Of a stretch of 64,000 nt of DNA, positions 24,291-37,030 are shown in pieces. Both the position numbers and the translations under genes were made by a program. Source of the DNA: Nereocystis luetkeana (taxonomy: Eukaryota > Sar > Phaeophyceae > Laminariales > Laminariaceae). Each line of letters opens with the position of its first letter. Positions within the stretch are counted from its first letter, which is position 1. Under the pieces are notes generated by a model, which saw only the letters and a program-made list of their open reading frames with translations, was not told the DNA's origin and did no database searches. The stretch spans positions 4,522,045 through 4,586,044 of the forward strand of contig JARUPZ010000006.1 of NCBI GenBank assembly GCA_031213475.1, written 5' to 3'.

Positions 24291-27200
24291 ACTCGCGGGC
24301 AGTCCGACGGCCACCTCGCGCCAATGTCTGGAGTGGGCTGCACGGTTAAGCAAGAGGTCCTCGCCAAATCCAACTGGAGCCGTCCTCAAAAGCACTGTAC
24401 CAGCAAACGTGGGACTGATTTGGACGTGCATCAGCTGAATTACTCTTGGTTGTGGTTCTCCTCTTCCGGTCGCCGCGGTTCAGTTGATATGTTGGATTGG
24501 AACGTGCGGAGAGGCACACCCTATACGTTAGATGCGACGACGGATGATAAACAGGCGTCGGAGCCTCCGTGTGTCATCGTCCGCTTTCAAGACTGATTCG
24601 GAGCGCTCAAACGATGTCTTGCTAGACCGCCGACTGAACGGCTGCCGCATTCCGCACTCCTACTGACTATCAGTGGATTGAGGAGGGCGCAAATGATGCC
24701 CGTCGTTTACATTTTTGTTGCTGATAGGTTGCTGACGTACGACTACAGAACGGTATTGTCACTGGCTGCACCATATGTTCAGTCGATACACGACAGTGCC
24801 CCCACTGTTGAAGTTTACTTTGTTGCTGCCGCATTCATACCGCACCACTGAAGCGCTTGACATCACGTTTTTTGTTGGGTTCGTAGCGGATGATGACGGG
24901 AGCGAAAAATATATCCACCATGTTGCCTTTGGTGTATTAACAGTTGGATTTTGTGTGATCTCTCCGTCGCCAGGCGGCCAGATAAGGTATACCTATTTTT
25001 ATTACCCGGGCCACCACTACGTGCAGACAACGACACGTGGCGGAAAAAATATTTACGATGGTTTGTAGACGAGGCAAAATAGCGTGTTGATCATAATGTA
25101 TGTTTTTGTCTTAATACATACCGCAATGTTTCTGCGTCTTATGTAGATCACCGTCCGGAAAAAGAGGGGGTTCCTCGCGTTTATCGCTGCTCGGATCCAC
25201 GTTGCCCAAGCTACACCGTACACCCCCCTCGTCGGTACTCTAAATCGCTCGTAACCGCGAAAATCAGATCCCACAGGTTTGGGGTAAAATATTATGAAGG
25301 AGGTTAAAAGGGTCCTCGCAAATGCAAGCAGCAGGCAAAATAGAGTCACCGTCTAGGTTCTAAACTACGACGTCGTGGGCGTGGAGAGGGCGAGGACGAA
25401 CCAACCAATGATAAATATATATATATACAATGCAGGTTTTAGATGCGTCGCACTGATAGCTTTTCGTTCGTAGTTATCGTGCGGATGAGGCGGGGCGGGG
25501 GGCTGCGTTCTTGTTGTGTCAGGTAACACTGCTGTTGTGCAAGCATGCCTAGATCAGCCCAAAGAGCCCCCCCCCCCACCCCCACCCTCCACCCGCGTCC
25601 TGTCACACGTGGGCATTCAGCTCTAGCCACGGTGTTCCCGGCACCGAACGACGTTGAAGGGAATTTGTTGAGGGACCCTGTACAGGGTGGGCGTGCCATA
25701 ACCGTGGCTACCCCTTCTGATCTGTGTTCTGTACAGCCCCCCCCACCCGAACACCATCGTTTAAATGGCATGTAGCATCCGTCGAGAAATAATCTCGTCG
25801 ATCGGCATCCTCAAAATGTAGAACAAAATACAAGAGGTGCGTGTATTCACAACATGCTTCTTCTTTCTGCCGAAGGGTACATGCCCCCTCCCCTTCAAAG
25901 CCATCCGACTGAGTCCATGCATGACATGATGTCCCCCGTGTGTCACCGCGAGGAACGCCCAGGACAATCTACCAATCGTGTTCGTAAGCGCCTCAACCAG
26001 ACTGGACTTCACGCCTTGCGAATGGTGCATCGGCGTTGAGGACTACCCCGCATTCCTCACCCGTCACAGATTACTGACGCTGCACCGCATATAGCACTTT
26101 TTCCAGTATGGACAACAGGACACCAAGCCGTTCGCTCTCGCTCGCTAGCATCAGTAATATCGCCGGGTGAAACCCACCCGTGCACCTGAAAGAGGTCGCT
26201 GCCGACGTACGTGGGTCCGAATACTGTTTCGAGGTACTTGAAATAGGGCAAGAAAAGCGGTATTCACATGGATCAACCGATATGCATTTGTGGGAAGCGC
26301 ACCGATAACTTAAAGCAGTCGTACGTAGGAACTTGCCGTGCCCTCTTGGCCACTGTGTTCTTACTCGGCGCTCAGTTGTTACCCAGCACAGTTTGCAGAC
26401 TTGTTAGACCGCAGAACTACGCGAGTCCGTCCAGAAAACAACAACCATGGTGTGCATCCATGACCGACTCGCTCCGAATCTCGCTGGAGATATCACGTCG
26501 CTCCCAAGGCAGTACATGGCAGGAGAAACGTCGCATGTTCCTGTCCGCAAGAGCTGGAGCCTGTCGAGCAGACGATCTGGCGCTTATATCTCCCACGTAG
26601 CATGGCCATCACGTGTAAACCCCCCTGTCCCTATTTCGCTTGACTTCCAGTCTAACGGTAACATTGGTTTACGAGAGAACTGCAAGAAACGTGCGCGAAA
26701 TGCGTCATGCGACGTCACGCGACGATTCATTGCCCAGTACGGTTGATAATGCTCGAAACAGCTCCGGAAGCAAGTGCTTCTCACGAAACGGCGTTGTTGT
26801 ATTACGTAAGGTAGGTATTCAAGGATACGGCCAGTGGTAGAGACGAAAAACCGAAACAAGCAGCATATTTGTGTCACGGCCTTCTTAACCCGACCCACAT
26901 TGGCAGGCCTGAAAGCATCCATCCCGGGTAATAATGAGGCGTGCAGGATTAAACTGTTACACAGATTGTGATGTGCACCTTTCCGTCTGACCTTCCTGGG
27001 GGGGAAGAGCCAGAGTTATGATGATCGATCGCAGCAAGACTCTGAAAACGTTTTCTTACCGCGTTTTTCTCCACGAGACGTCGGCGGCCATTGTTTTACG
27101 AGTGAGAAAACCCTGCCTGAAAGCACTAACTCGGTGAAGCCAGCAGACTAGATGACGCCCCAGAGGGGGCCTGGGTCGGAGGCCCAAGCACCCGAAAGAA

Positions 27201-27355
27201 ACCTACCAAACAATACCCCATGCGGATATAATGAGTAGCGGAACGCTTTAAATCGCTTTCAGGGCACGGTCATGCATACATTTTCCGATGCCCCAGCAGC
27301 GCACGGGACCGCATGAGGGACAGAGAGGGCTGACCCGAAGCTTTGGGCGGGGCAG
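24291..27355. other. No supported gene
   Basis: Both strands were read. Overlapping ORFs exist (for example 26268-26600 plus and 26584-26922 minus) but they mirror each other and lack splice or domain support. 25414-25428 is an AT tract and 25567-25590 a C-rich tract. A small minus-strand patch at 26189-26250 (PYFKYLETVFGPTYVG) with a possible GTGCAC donor is protein-like but isolated. Confidence 0.4.
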
Positions 27356-27430
27356 AAAACGATGCTGGTGCCCGTCCCGGCGACCAAATTGTGGAATATA
27401 CGATCAGCAACTACTGCGGAGATGCGCGAT
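27356..27430 (+). CDS. Candidate exon, unknown protein
   Basis: Acceptor GGGGCAG and donor GTATGT, 75 nt, phase 1 in and out. It encodes NDAGARPGDQIVEYTISNY and CGDAR. The 'PGD-x-V-x-Y-T-I' pattern is seen in extracellular beta-sandwich repeats, but one exon is too short for assignment. No partner exon was found nearby. Confidence 0.3.
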
Positions 27431-28193
27431 GTATGTGCGTCCGAGGACGATCATGGTTGTACGTGTGTGTTGTTCGTTCAACATGGGATTGCTTGTCTGT
27501 TAGCCAACCAAGCATACTTTCTATTGCCCTCGGTATGACCAGCTATCAAACAGCCCAGACATACGGTTGAACCTTCCTTAGACTCCTTAACTGGGTTTTG
27601 CTCCATTATAGATTCCGAGAGGACTCGACGCAGAAGGTACGAGATATTTTTGGATATAAAGGGCCCCTATAGAGTGCTTAGTCTCGAAACCGTTAGTTCT
27701 TTCGTCGTTGCCGTGCCGATATGGGTAAAAACGTGCATCGTATATCTGGTTTAAAAAAGACGCTGCCGCGATCGCTTCGTTCAGTGATCACGACATCTAA
27801 TAGTATGAGAATGCTAAGCAAAAGAATGAGCTTTCCCTCTCTTGTGCGGGGCATGTGCGCTGAAAAACGTCGTTCTGAGCATCCATCAACTTCGCGGCTC
27901 ACGCCTATCTACCTACACCCAGGGCATACGGGCCTTCGCTTCCTTTTTTTCACAGGGACATAGATTTCCTCATTCGCCTGATGCAGGGTCCATGTTCAGA
28001 CGGATGGAGAGAGCAGGCTCAGTATCGTGCCGACGTGCTCTTAATATCTTCGTATGAGTATTTCGGGAGAGCGCCTTTTTGACCACTAACAGCTAAACCC
28101 GTAAACACCAAGTGATGTACCCAACAACATGAACGACCGGGTTTGCCGGTTTAGTGTTTGCTTGCCCTCGCTCGCTGGCCGTCGTGGGAGTAA

Positions 28194-28256
28194 ATGGCCT
28201 CGAAAATCGCATACACCAAAGCGGTAGAAGGGCTCTGGAAGAAGCTGGCTGACGCC
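28194..28256 (+). CDS. Candidate start exon, unknown protein
   Basis: ATG at 28194 opens MASKIAYTKAVEGLWKKLAD, an amphipathic-helix-like peptide, continuing AVVAEQ up to the left end of a MITE-1 copy at 28275. A GTAGTC donor is possible after 28256. Its phase does not match the exon at 28394 directly. Confidence 0.3.
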
Positions 28257-28274
28257 GTAGTCGCAGAACAACTA

Positions 28275-28382
28275 TTTCGGGGGGCCATAGTTAGCAGGAG
28301 GACCAAACATTGTTAGTAAAAATGGTTAAATATGTAGTTTTGTTTGCATCCCATAGGCCCTACTAACTATGGTCCCCCGTAA
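28275..28382. mobile_element. MITE-1 copy 2 (about 108 bp)
   Basis: Left end TTTCGGGGGGCCATAG, right end ACTATGGTCCCCCGTAA, flanked by TA (28273-28274 and 28383-28384). It has an extra AGG near the left repeat. It sits between two protein-like stretches, so it may have inserted into a small intron or an exon. Confidence 0.9.
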
Positions 28383-28393
28383 TAGTATGTTAG

Positions 28394-28484
28394 TGCTCGG
28401 GTTCATGAAGTATTGGAAGCGCAACGTACTGAGAGAACTGGACTCTCAGGTGAACGACGAGCTGGCAGTTGGTTTCGCCCGATG
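28394..28484 (+). CDS. Candidate exon, unknown protein
   Basis: Acceptor TATGTTAG, only 9 nt from the right end of the MITE, and donor GTAGGT. 91 nt, phase 1 in and phase 1 out (29 whole codons, two bases each side). It encodes LGFMKYWKRNVLRELDSQV and NDELAVGFARW, a convincing basic helical peptide. I do not recognise it. Confidence 0.4.
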
Positions 28485-31207
28485 GTAGGTTCATTGCTAG
28501 CAAATAGTTTGCGTTCTAGGGTGGTCTTGGAACCCAAAGCCAGGGACGAAAGAAATGGGTGCCTGATGTTGAAGCAAACCTCTACGATGTATGAATATTT
28601 TAGAGAGAGAGATCATATCACTTCAATCTTGATCGATGGTACAATAGGACGAATATATTAGAAGGGGATTTGAAAACACAGCTCGCCCCGCCCGGTCATT
28701 GAGGTGCGCGGAGGGCGTTGTCAACTACACCCATTGCGTATAGTTTGAGTTTTCCCGGGTAGCTACACCCAGCGAAGAGGTGCCGCGTCGATCACCTGCA
28801 AATCAACAATAGCTTAGCAGCCTTTGTTGAGTGTTCCCAACCGATCGCAGGACGGAGGCCGTCGTGGGTAGTGGGTCGGTGGGGAAGAGGATGCGTAGAT
28901 GAGTAAGTGGGCGTGGGTGGGTGGCTGAAATACGGTCTCTGCGTTTGTTCGTTGTCATCGGGTGTTGAAGCGTACCACTAAAACGATGTTAAGGTCGAAT
29001 TGGGTGAACATGTTGAGCGTCTTCGATGTGTTTAGTGTTGAAGCCAAGGTATTTGCTAAAGCCTTATAACACCATGAAATTTGTTTCGGTATTTTGCCGA
29101 TCCTGATATTGTACTATCTACAATGCGACGGTTTCAATACTGTATGTGAAACCTACATATGTTTTCGAGCGTTTTTATATTAACAATAGAGTAAGACTTG
29201 AATCATAAAACATCGTGAAGGTCGACGACCGGCGCGAAGGCCGACAACTACGAGTATCCACGGATGCCAGTCTACAGTCCAGGCGGGACAAGGGGGTCAC
29301 GGAGGCCCATGATTTGTTGACAGTTCTGCCAAGTGCATGGAACAGCTCGAGCTCACTGAACAATGCTTCCACATAAACTTGTCGTGCAAAGACATTCACC
29401 TTTATATTTACCATTCATTGCCTGGTCGCAAGCATGAAACCTAAAATCCACCCCTCCCAGCCACGAGGGTCTTTCAATAGGGCGGGCATAGGTCGGGAGT
29501 ATCCGTGGAGCTCATGGCTATTTACCAGGTGCTTCGTGGCGAGCACAGCCTAGCCCGCAACTATGTGCATCAATAGAGTACACCATCTATCACGCATTCG
29601 TGCCCTCAGAAACCTAGCAAACAAAAACCGAATAGATGCATCATCAAAGCGTAGCTGAGCGCACATGTACCATACCAGGTACACAGTTCCATCCCGGAAA
29701 CCGAGTATCGCGTATCTTGCTATGTGCACGTAAGATATCGTGACCCCTCGCATAGTATCCCAGCTCAACAACAGCTCGGACCACCCTTCGGAAACGACGT
29801 CCCCACCCCGACGCATCCTTCCACTACGGTCACCTCCGCTCGCACCCTAAACGAAGCTGGGTCTCACCATGAGCTGCAGCGGGTTGGCCTACGCTAGGGA
29901 CGAAGGCGTACCCTTGACGTTTCAAAGCGGAAGTGGCCTTGCACGTGCCACGTGAGTGTTCTCGTCCTGGTCTCGCTTCACTTTTCCCAAACCGTGTGGT
30001 GCCTAAATGTAATGCGCGGGAGACCCTAACGTCCGCCCCTTTTGTAGAATATGCATATACCTAAACCAGGAGAATGATCGTACCAACCAACGAGAATGAA
30101 GCGCCACCCCCTGGTCTTTATACGGCGCGATGGTGCGCTCACGGGTACCGTCGAAATCATCGATAACCAGATGTAGCATACCCTACCCAAGCCCCTAACG
30201 CACCAGTGCAGTATCGACTGATGCTACAGGTGGGGGAGGTATGATGCTATTGCTTTTGCTCCAGCGGTTACGCCGAGTGGCTCCGTGCCACACTTAGAAA
30301 TAGACGCAGAACAAAATTGTCGCGGGGGAACGAAAAATACCTTGCCAGTGTTTTCCGCGAAACAAAAAAGCTAAAACAAATCAAGACTACATAGACAGTA
30401 CGTAGTCACCCGGTCGCGTGGCTATGGTCGGATGAAATCGAACGCTGAAAAGCACCCATCCCCAACCGTAGCGCCAAGCTATCCTTGTATGTATATATAC
30501 ATATATATATATTACCGTGTGTCAGGTATCAACCGTTGTGTATAGGTGAAACTAACGTAATGAAGCAAAACCAAAGAGAGAGTGGTCCAAGTACGGTAGG
30601 CCCAAACGAACGCGACAACGCGAGATTGAACGAACCGAAGGCGGTCCAGCAGCGCCATGAACAGCAACTTCTCCGCGGGGTATTCCATGCCCCCTCTGGT
30701 ATACACGTTGGGCAAAATTACAAGAATCTCACTGGTGATACGGCGCTACCAATAGGCGATAGACATAACCATTTTCGGAGCCGTGTGAAATTGTCTACCA
30801 CATTGAATTCTTGAAACAACAAACACAAACCTCATTTTACAAATCAAGCAGCACGGAACCATGAATTCGGAGGCGGGGGGTGCAGGTGGTGGATCCCCCC
30901 GTCAGCCATGTTTCGAGAAAATGGCATTGACCCCGTCTGTTTGTCACCAAGCCTCTCTACCCCAGCATCGGTGTAAATACATGTCGTGCGGCTTCCCTAA
31001 TCGGAGCCCCTCTCCCACAACTATACCAACCCTTTACCCACAGCGAGTACGGCAGAGAACAACAACGATGTTCGTCTCGATGTGCCGTAAGAATGGGAAA
31101 ACACCACCGCTGCGCAGAGCCAACTGCCCGAATACATCGTGAAGGAAGCCTGTTTCTAACGCCAGACAGCACCAGGATCAGCCGGATTGGAGGCGTCTTG
31201 CCTGGCA
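28485..31207. other. No supported gene
   Basis: Low-complexity G-rich stretch at 28860-28925 and otherwise unremarkable sequence. The minus ORF 29550-29816 has mildly protein-like residues but no start context or splice support. One TACCAGGTA motif at 29673. Confidence 0.4.
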
Positions 31208-32350
31208 CTACTGACACGTGCCGTCTCCCACGTAGTCCACCGTACAATCAGCATCATCATACCCGATGAAAGAGACGGACCTAGGAATCTCAAATTCACC
31301 TCCGGAGGCAACCTCTACAGCCGGCCTGGAGGTATCGCCGATGCTCCAGAACACGGAGCCCTTCGAGAGCACCGTTTCTCCCTTGGACGACATGTACACA
31401 GACGGATGGTCCGTGTCGTAGAAGAGAGCTGGCCCGGAAAACTTGAAGTACCCTCGATTGTAGAGCGCGCCGGCCGTGCCATCGTGTGCCGAACAGTCCA
31501 AGAAAACGGCGGTGGCCTGCTGTTTGAACTGGAACTGGGCGTTCCCCGCATTGTAGATGGCACCGCCGTCCCTAGCCCTCAAAGATTCGAAAACCGCGTC
31601 TCCTTTGATGTTGACCTTACCCCTGTTGTAGATGCCCCCTCCGTCGTCTCCTTCGTCGTCGATGATGGACACATCTGATATTCCCAAGGCACCATTAAAC
31701 AGCACGGATCCCTGCTCGCCGACGTACAGCGCGCCGCCGGGGCCGGGAGAGCTCTCTCCACCACCCACTACGTCGCAGTTGGTGAATACTGCGGCTCCGT
31801 CTACCCTCAAGTAGCCGTCGGTGTACACACACCCGCCACTGCGCTCGTACGAGGCGAAGTCTGAGCTTTCGTCAGTAACGCTGCGAACGCCGACGTTGGT
31901 CATCTCCAGGTCGTTCAAAAAGCGGACGGTCGAGCCCTCTCCGATGAATATGCCTCCTCCGTCGACGTCCTGCCCGTCCGTCCCGCGGAACTCCACGTTC
32001 GTTTCCCAGGTGACCTTCGCTCCGTTCGTCACCTCAAAGCGGACCTCGCGCAAATGGGAGGATCCGGCAAAATGTTCGAGATCCTCACTCGACTGCACGG
32101 TGAGGCTGTTGGAGTCAATGCTCATCGTGGTGAACTCGGCGCATTCGATACGTTGGAAGGGGTGCATTTCGACGACGACATCCTGGGTCTTGGTCAAGTC
32201 GAAAGCCGCCTGGAGCTCCTCGCAGGTTTCCACCAGTCCGTGGCAGACGCGGGAGAACAAGACGAAGAGCGTAGCGCTTGAGAATATCATCCTGCAACGC
32301 CGTATGCATGAAGAGCTGGGCGTCAGTAGATCACGAGACGATTGGACCAA
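31208..32350 (-). CDS. Secreted Pmp-like beta-helix repeat protein, intronless
   Basis: Single ORF of 380 codons. The first ATG (32350) gives a 20-residue leader before a second in-frame ATG at 32290, which starts MIFSSATLFVLFSRVCHG, a good signal peptide; I prefer the second start. The mature part is a right-handed beta-helix-like chain with glycine-rich turns: GGGIFIGEGSTVRF, GGCVYTDGYLRVDG, GGALYVGEQGSVLF, GGGIYNRGKVNIKG, GGAIYNAGNAQF and GALYNRGYFKFSG, each about 25-40 residues apart. This GG-A/I-Y pattern is known from polymorphic outer membrane proteins and from large surface proteins of brown algae and other stramenopiles. There is no transmembrane segment after the signal, so it is probably secreted or wall-bound. 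It ends DGTCQ at the stop. GC is high and codon use is consistent from start to end. Function unknown; adhesion or cell-wall role is only an inference. Confidence 0.85.
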   Translation of the reverse strand: MVQSSRDLLTPSSSCIRRCRMIFSSATLFVLFSRVCHGLVETCEELQAAFDLTKTQDVVVEMHPFQRIECAEFTTMSIDSNSLTVQSSEDLEHFAGSSHLREVRFEVTNGAKVTWETNVEFRGTDGQDVDGGGIFIGEGSTVRFLNDLEMTNVGVRSVTDESSDFASYERSGGCVYTDGYLRVDGAAVFTNCDVVGGGESSPGPGGALYVGEQGSVLFNGALGISDVSIIDDEGDDGGGIYNRGKVNIKGDAVFESLRARDGGAIYNAGNAQFQFKQQATAVFLDCSAHDGTAGALYNRGYFKFSGPALFYDTDHPSVYMSSKGETVLSKGSVFWSIGDTSRPAVEVASGGEFEIPRSVSFIGYDDADCTVDYVGDGTCQ

Positions 32351-32456
32351 GACTAAGCGGGGGAAATCTCGGTACGCTTTATTGATATAGACACATACCC
32401 ATATGTTCCAAATGTAAGTTTTAGTTTCTATGTAAGCCTTATATCAAAGTTGCCCC

Positions 32457-32464
32457 TATATATT
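32457..32464 (-). promoter_or_regulatory. Possible TATA box upstream of the Pmp-like gene
   Basis: On the minus strand the sequence reads AAATATAGG, about 107 bp upstream of the first ATG (32350) and 167 bp upstream of the preferred ATG. Position and sequence fit a TATA element, but the region is AT-rich and chance occurrence is likely. Confidence 0.25.
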
Positions 32465-34215
32465 TCCGAGACAGCGTTACACACTTAGACGCGTGGTAGT
32501 ACGTACGGTATGGTTTGGACCAAATATTTTTTCCGCACTTACTTGCGGAGCATTGCGCTGTTATACCTAACCTGAACTACCGATGTTAAACTCGTGTTTA
32601 AGCTAAAACAGATGCCTGATCCCGCTGGCCAGGTATCCAACCAATGTTCTTGACAGACATTATGTAGCTTCTCCGCAAAGGGGTTCCGTCAGTCGACGAT
32701 CTGGTTCGGCCCAAACGCACTACCCATACCCCACCGCGGTTGATTGGGCCCGAACGCACTGCACCTCAACCGTGAAACGGCTGGTTTTGGCTTATCACTG
32801 TTGTTGTTTATTTTAAAGCCGCCAACATTCATATACATGTCCAAACAATCCTTTCCCTGCAGCCGATGTGAAAAATCGAACCCACTAGTTCCGATGAGTC
32901 ACGTCTGCGAGCTAAGCTTTCTAGAGGGCAATCGACCGCCCCTATTTGTATCTCCACTTCTCATAGCTTTCAAGGTCTGTCAGGACGAAGAAATATGCTC
33001 TACAACGAGACGTCGTTCCATACTTCCGTGGTATTGAATGCCGAGATCGCAGTACGGACATGAGGCCGCACGAAAAACAGACTGGGGTAAGAGTCTACGC
33101 GAGGGGGGTATCGTTCGACAATTTACTGAGTGCACGACGCCTGAGCTCAGGCTGCACGTAGTCGGATGCCAGACAAATGATTAACAATAAAATGCATGTT
33201 GTGAACAGTTACCGGGCTCAGCTCGTGCATAGGTCGTGACATGCCACAGAGTCACCTCACGGTAGGGGTTGCACGTTTTGGGTCAAAGTTTTCTGACCGA
33301 CTGAGTTCCCTAAGTAAGTGAGGAACCAGCTGTTAGGATGAAACTTTTACTCGTGCATTCGTTTTAGGACTAGCGCATAGAAGTGCCGGTCGGGTGGCGT
33401 GAACAATATTCTTGCAAGTACTGTATCGGGTGAGATATTGAACCCTTGATGTGAGGGGCTGAGGAACTTCTGGTGCACTCCTACCGTGGGATGGCACCAC
33501 GTCTCGCATACCGATGTGTCGCACGTGTGTTTAGTCCAAGCCGTCTTCTTGAAAACCGACCGTCCCCCGCAAACCTCGCTCACCGCTGTTACGTTTGGTC
33601 TCATCATATTTGAAAGTGCGTACTTTGGGACCGCCTTATTGGTTCGTTAGGGGAACTACCTGTGGACGTCGTTGAAGTGCAAGAACCTACCCAGTCGCGC
33701 TGGTGACACTCTGGAAACTATGGCGCCCCCGTGTGATGTTGTTCCCCGCGAAAACGTAAACTTATGTGCCTACCTACGCTTGCCCTGGGGCAAGCAGTAC
33801 CCCGTCGTGGCCGGCCTCAGCAGTATCATAAGGGTGTGTGTTAGGTACTCTTATAGGTGTGATTGTGATTCAGGTTAGGGCTGGGATGGAATCCGCTTCA
33901 ATCCCACCCATGTGTTTGTTGTCCTCTGAAGTGGCTGATCCCAGAGCGATAGCTCTAAGCGATCGAAGGCAACATGCCCGATCGCTTCAAGAAGCTCAGG
34001 CATAGACTCAACACTTTAGACGTTACCCCTACCAACTTCAGGAGCTGGTTGCCTCGGGGGGTTTGAGCGGTGCTGTCGGCTAATCTCATCTACAGTTGGT
34101 AGCCCCAGGTCAGGCTCAGCTACTTTTTGCGGCGTGTCATCGAGGGCAGCGCAACCTGGAATCTGGCATATTGACAATGTATTATTTACCACGGAAACGC
34201 TTTGCAGAAGTCTAG
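32465..34215. other. No supported gene; possible half copy of MITE-2
   Basis: 33248-33330 (CACGGTAGGGGTTGCACG, TGAGTTCCCTAAGTAAGTGA) resembles the left end of MITE-2 without a matching right end. The minus ORF 33347-33607 is cysteine-containing and mildly protein-like, and a short plus frame ends VAGLSSIIR near 33834, but neither has splice or domain support. Confidence 0.35.
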
Positions 34216-34423
34216 CCGTCGACCACGAAAATACACGACCGTCGACGAGCTTGCTGTATGCTTACAAACGGACCACGAGGCCGTCCAGGACGAACTCCAG
34301 ATAGATCTCCGAATTGTTGTGCCAACCCTACGAAGAGACGGGACCTACCGCGCGCGATCAAAATCGACTTGGAGTCGTACGCCATTGGGGAGGGCCACGA
34401 CAACGTGCCACTTGCCGACCTAA
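34216..34423 (+). CDS. Candidate exon or gene fragment, unknown
   Basis: An open frame runs from 34216 to a TGA at 34435-34437. Its last third, DLPRAIKIDLESYAIGEGHD followed by NVPLADL, is strongly protein-like and is followed by a GTATGT donor after 34423. The first part is rich in R, P and C. The complementary strand is also open, so the support is moderate at best. Confidence 0.3.
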
Positions 34424-34750
34424 GTATGTACGACTGACGAGGCTCCTTTACGAAGAAGCCACCCGATATCGTTCGAGTACAGTTAGAGTTCAACAACAGA
34501 ACTGGCGATATACATAAGCCACGGCTTTCCTTCTCTTAGAGTTGACGGCTGCCGTTCTTATGTGAGGTGCAACGTTTCACGGGTGACAACCTCATAAAAA
34601 AATGTGCGCGCAGCCCTACGGGGTAACGTGTCCGCCGTCTCGAGGGCACACAGTAGCTGCCTCTATTGTGGCTTCTGATTCCCGTGATCCTGCCTCACAT
34701 CACAATATATTTTGTGCAAGCCTTATTCGGGCCGGAACGGATTTGTACTA

Positions 34751-34855
34751 TTACGGGGGACCATAGTTAATAGGACCAAATATTGTGAGTAAAAATGCTT
34801 GAATATATAGGTTTTTATGTATACCATAGGTCCTATTAACTATGGTCCCCCGTAA
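34751..34855. mobile_element. MITE-1 copy 3 (105 bp, best conserved)
   Basis: The two ends are perfect inverted repeats over 27 bp (TTACGGGGGACCATAG..., continuing to ATAGGACC), plus TA on each side (34749-34750 and 34856-34857). The centre is AT-rich. The TA duplication fits Tc1/mariner-type transposition. Confidence 0.95.
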
Positions 34856-34857
34856 TA

Positions 34858-37030
34858 CCATCGTTGAGCAGTCGAACTTACTCGACAGTGTACACACCGA
34901 CGAGTGCTAGGAGGTGCTGCAATCGTGCCAGCTATGTTTGAAGGGCGTGGTAAAACAAGGGCAGGCCAGGACCGTCACACCACGTGAGTACAGCACGACA
35001 AATACGGATCGTCGCGTCAGTGACTCGTCGGAAACAGAGAGAGATGCTTCGGCAAACAAGCACCTTGCGAGTCAGGAGGAACTTACAGCATGCCTCCTCG
35101 GCTCCCACGTCCTACCGGGTTTAAGTTCGACAAATGTGGTGACACTTGAGTAACTTCGCCAGGTCTGGTTTACCACCTGTTCTAGACAGTGTGAAATATG
35201 CTAACTGGCGTGAAGCGGGTAAGAGACGAGCATGCGCTCATCCCACAGTAGAGCTAACCCTAAGGGGCCAAGCTAACCCTAAGGGGCCAATTATTTTTAT
35301 TCGGGTGAGCTCTTCAAGTGAACAACTACCGGTTTGTCTGATATGTTTATGCTTCTACAACAGCAGCAGTATATACTTTGGGACTACTAGCCCATAGAAA
35401 TCATGGTCGTGTTTACGTACGGTACAGCAAAGGTGCGCCATATTGTTCATGAGGCTCCCCGCTCGGCGACCTCTCATTTATAACTCGCCCAAAAACTGAC
35501 CCCAAGGGATGTATCAAAGTGCAGCCAGGTTTATACTCCCATGACCTACATACAAAAACATACCAGGTAGGTGTAAGTTTGCTAATCAAGAATGGAATGC
35601 TGACGATTCTGGGTTCAGGCGCCCCGTCAATCATAAAGTGTTCGGGACAAGATGGGTCACCTCTCTCACGGCACGCGTCGGTTGCGCCATAAAATCTTCG
35701 AAGTCATGCCTCGGGTGACATCGTGAGCTCAGACACAAACGGCCCCACCCCCACCGCGCCGTTGCACCATACTTAACCCCGACCCTATATGGACCGTGGT
35801 CAGGAACACGTCTCTTCGCCTTGTGCAGTCGAGTCTCTCAAGCAGTGTGGTGGGCAAGTTATAAGCGCTCCGTTTCGTCTTCCCGCACTCGTTTTACGTT
35901 GAGCGTTGGGATTGCAAGCCCTAACCTTCTAGGCTTTATGTATGTGTTGTTATCCTACTAAAATAGGACACCTAGCTCGAACCCGAGGAATGGAGAGTGG
36001 GCGCTTACGAGGGGGTTGCAGCTAGGTCTGCCGAGGCTTCCCGCGTGAGGGGCTTCACACGATACCAGACCCCCAACAACTGATCTAGGCAGGAAATAAA
36101 AGTGCAACCGGGCGAACAATTCAATGGCCTAGGTACAGGCCTTTTTTGAAAAAAATCGCCGCAAAAATGCACCCGCCCCGGTAAATAGCCTAGCGCATGG
36201 AGACGTTTCTTGGATATAACATACCTCGTATCCGGCACCACACCGGCCGAGTGAACTGGAGGAGGAGGGTGGCATGCCCCACTGTTTTTTGTAAGAGCAT
36301 GTGGCTAGGGGTGATATGGCGGTGAAACTGTGACCCGACCAACAAGCGCCCGGAAAACGCCGACAAGAACACAAGCGTTTCCGTAGGTAGAAACACTCTT
36401 ACGTATTCTTAAAGAAATTCGAACCCAACCGGTTGCAGGGACTACAAGCCCTTCCCATAGAAAGAGATTGCGTGTGTATTCGAAGGGCTGACTGAGTGGC
36501 TGAGTGAGTTATCTATTATTGCACGAACAAAATATGTAGCTTTGAGCCCATTTCGCCCTCCGACTGGTGCAGTGGTGTTTCCCTTGTATGGTCCTCTTCT
36601 CTGTCTCTACATTGTTGGAACAGCAGAAACCGTTACATGAGACTAGTCTCGCCTGGGGTTCACGAACAGCGTAGCATCAACGTTGCGTAAAAATTGACGC
36701 CAACAGTTGCTTGTGCAGTGGACTGAAATCTAACTTTTTCGGAAGATACGGTACAATCCACGGGTTCGTCCCAAATAAACTCAGCCGTTTATGCGAGTGC
36801 TTCGAAAAAAGGCACTGAAACTTCGCGCACAACTTCTTTGTGGTTGTGTTCGTTTGCTTGAATTTCCAAGAATCCAGACAAACTGGCAAAAATAGACGAA
36901 AAAAAACTTTGATTCCCCTACATGCAAACCTCAGTATTGACGGCACGGCAAGCATTTTCGAGGTTTCAGGCCTTAACTCAGACACGCCGCTTGAATTCCT
37001 GACATCAAACACGACGTGTATGACGGACGA
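34858..37030. other. No supported gene
   Basis: 35251-35290 contains a direct repeat of a 20-bp unit (AGCTAACCCTAAGGGGCCA). 35413-35634 and 36005-36241 (minus) share a faint resemblance, as if both were very old copies of one repeat. Otherwise nothing. Confidence 0.35.

Noticed and set aside
32054-32390. Plus-strand ORFs across the Pmp-like gene
   Set aside because: Antisense shadows of the minus-strand gene, which has a signal peptide and repeat structure.
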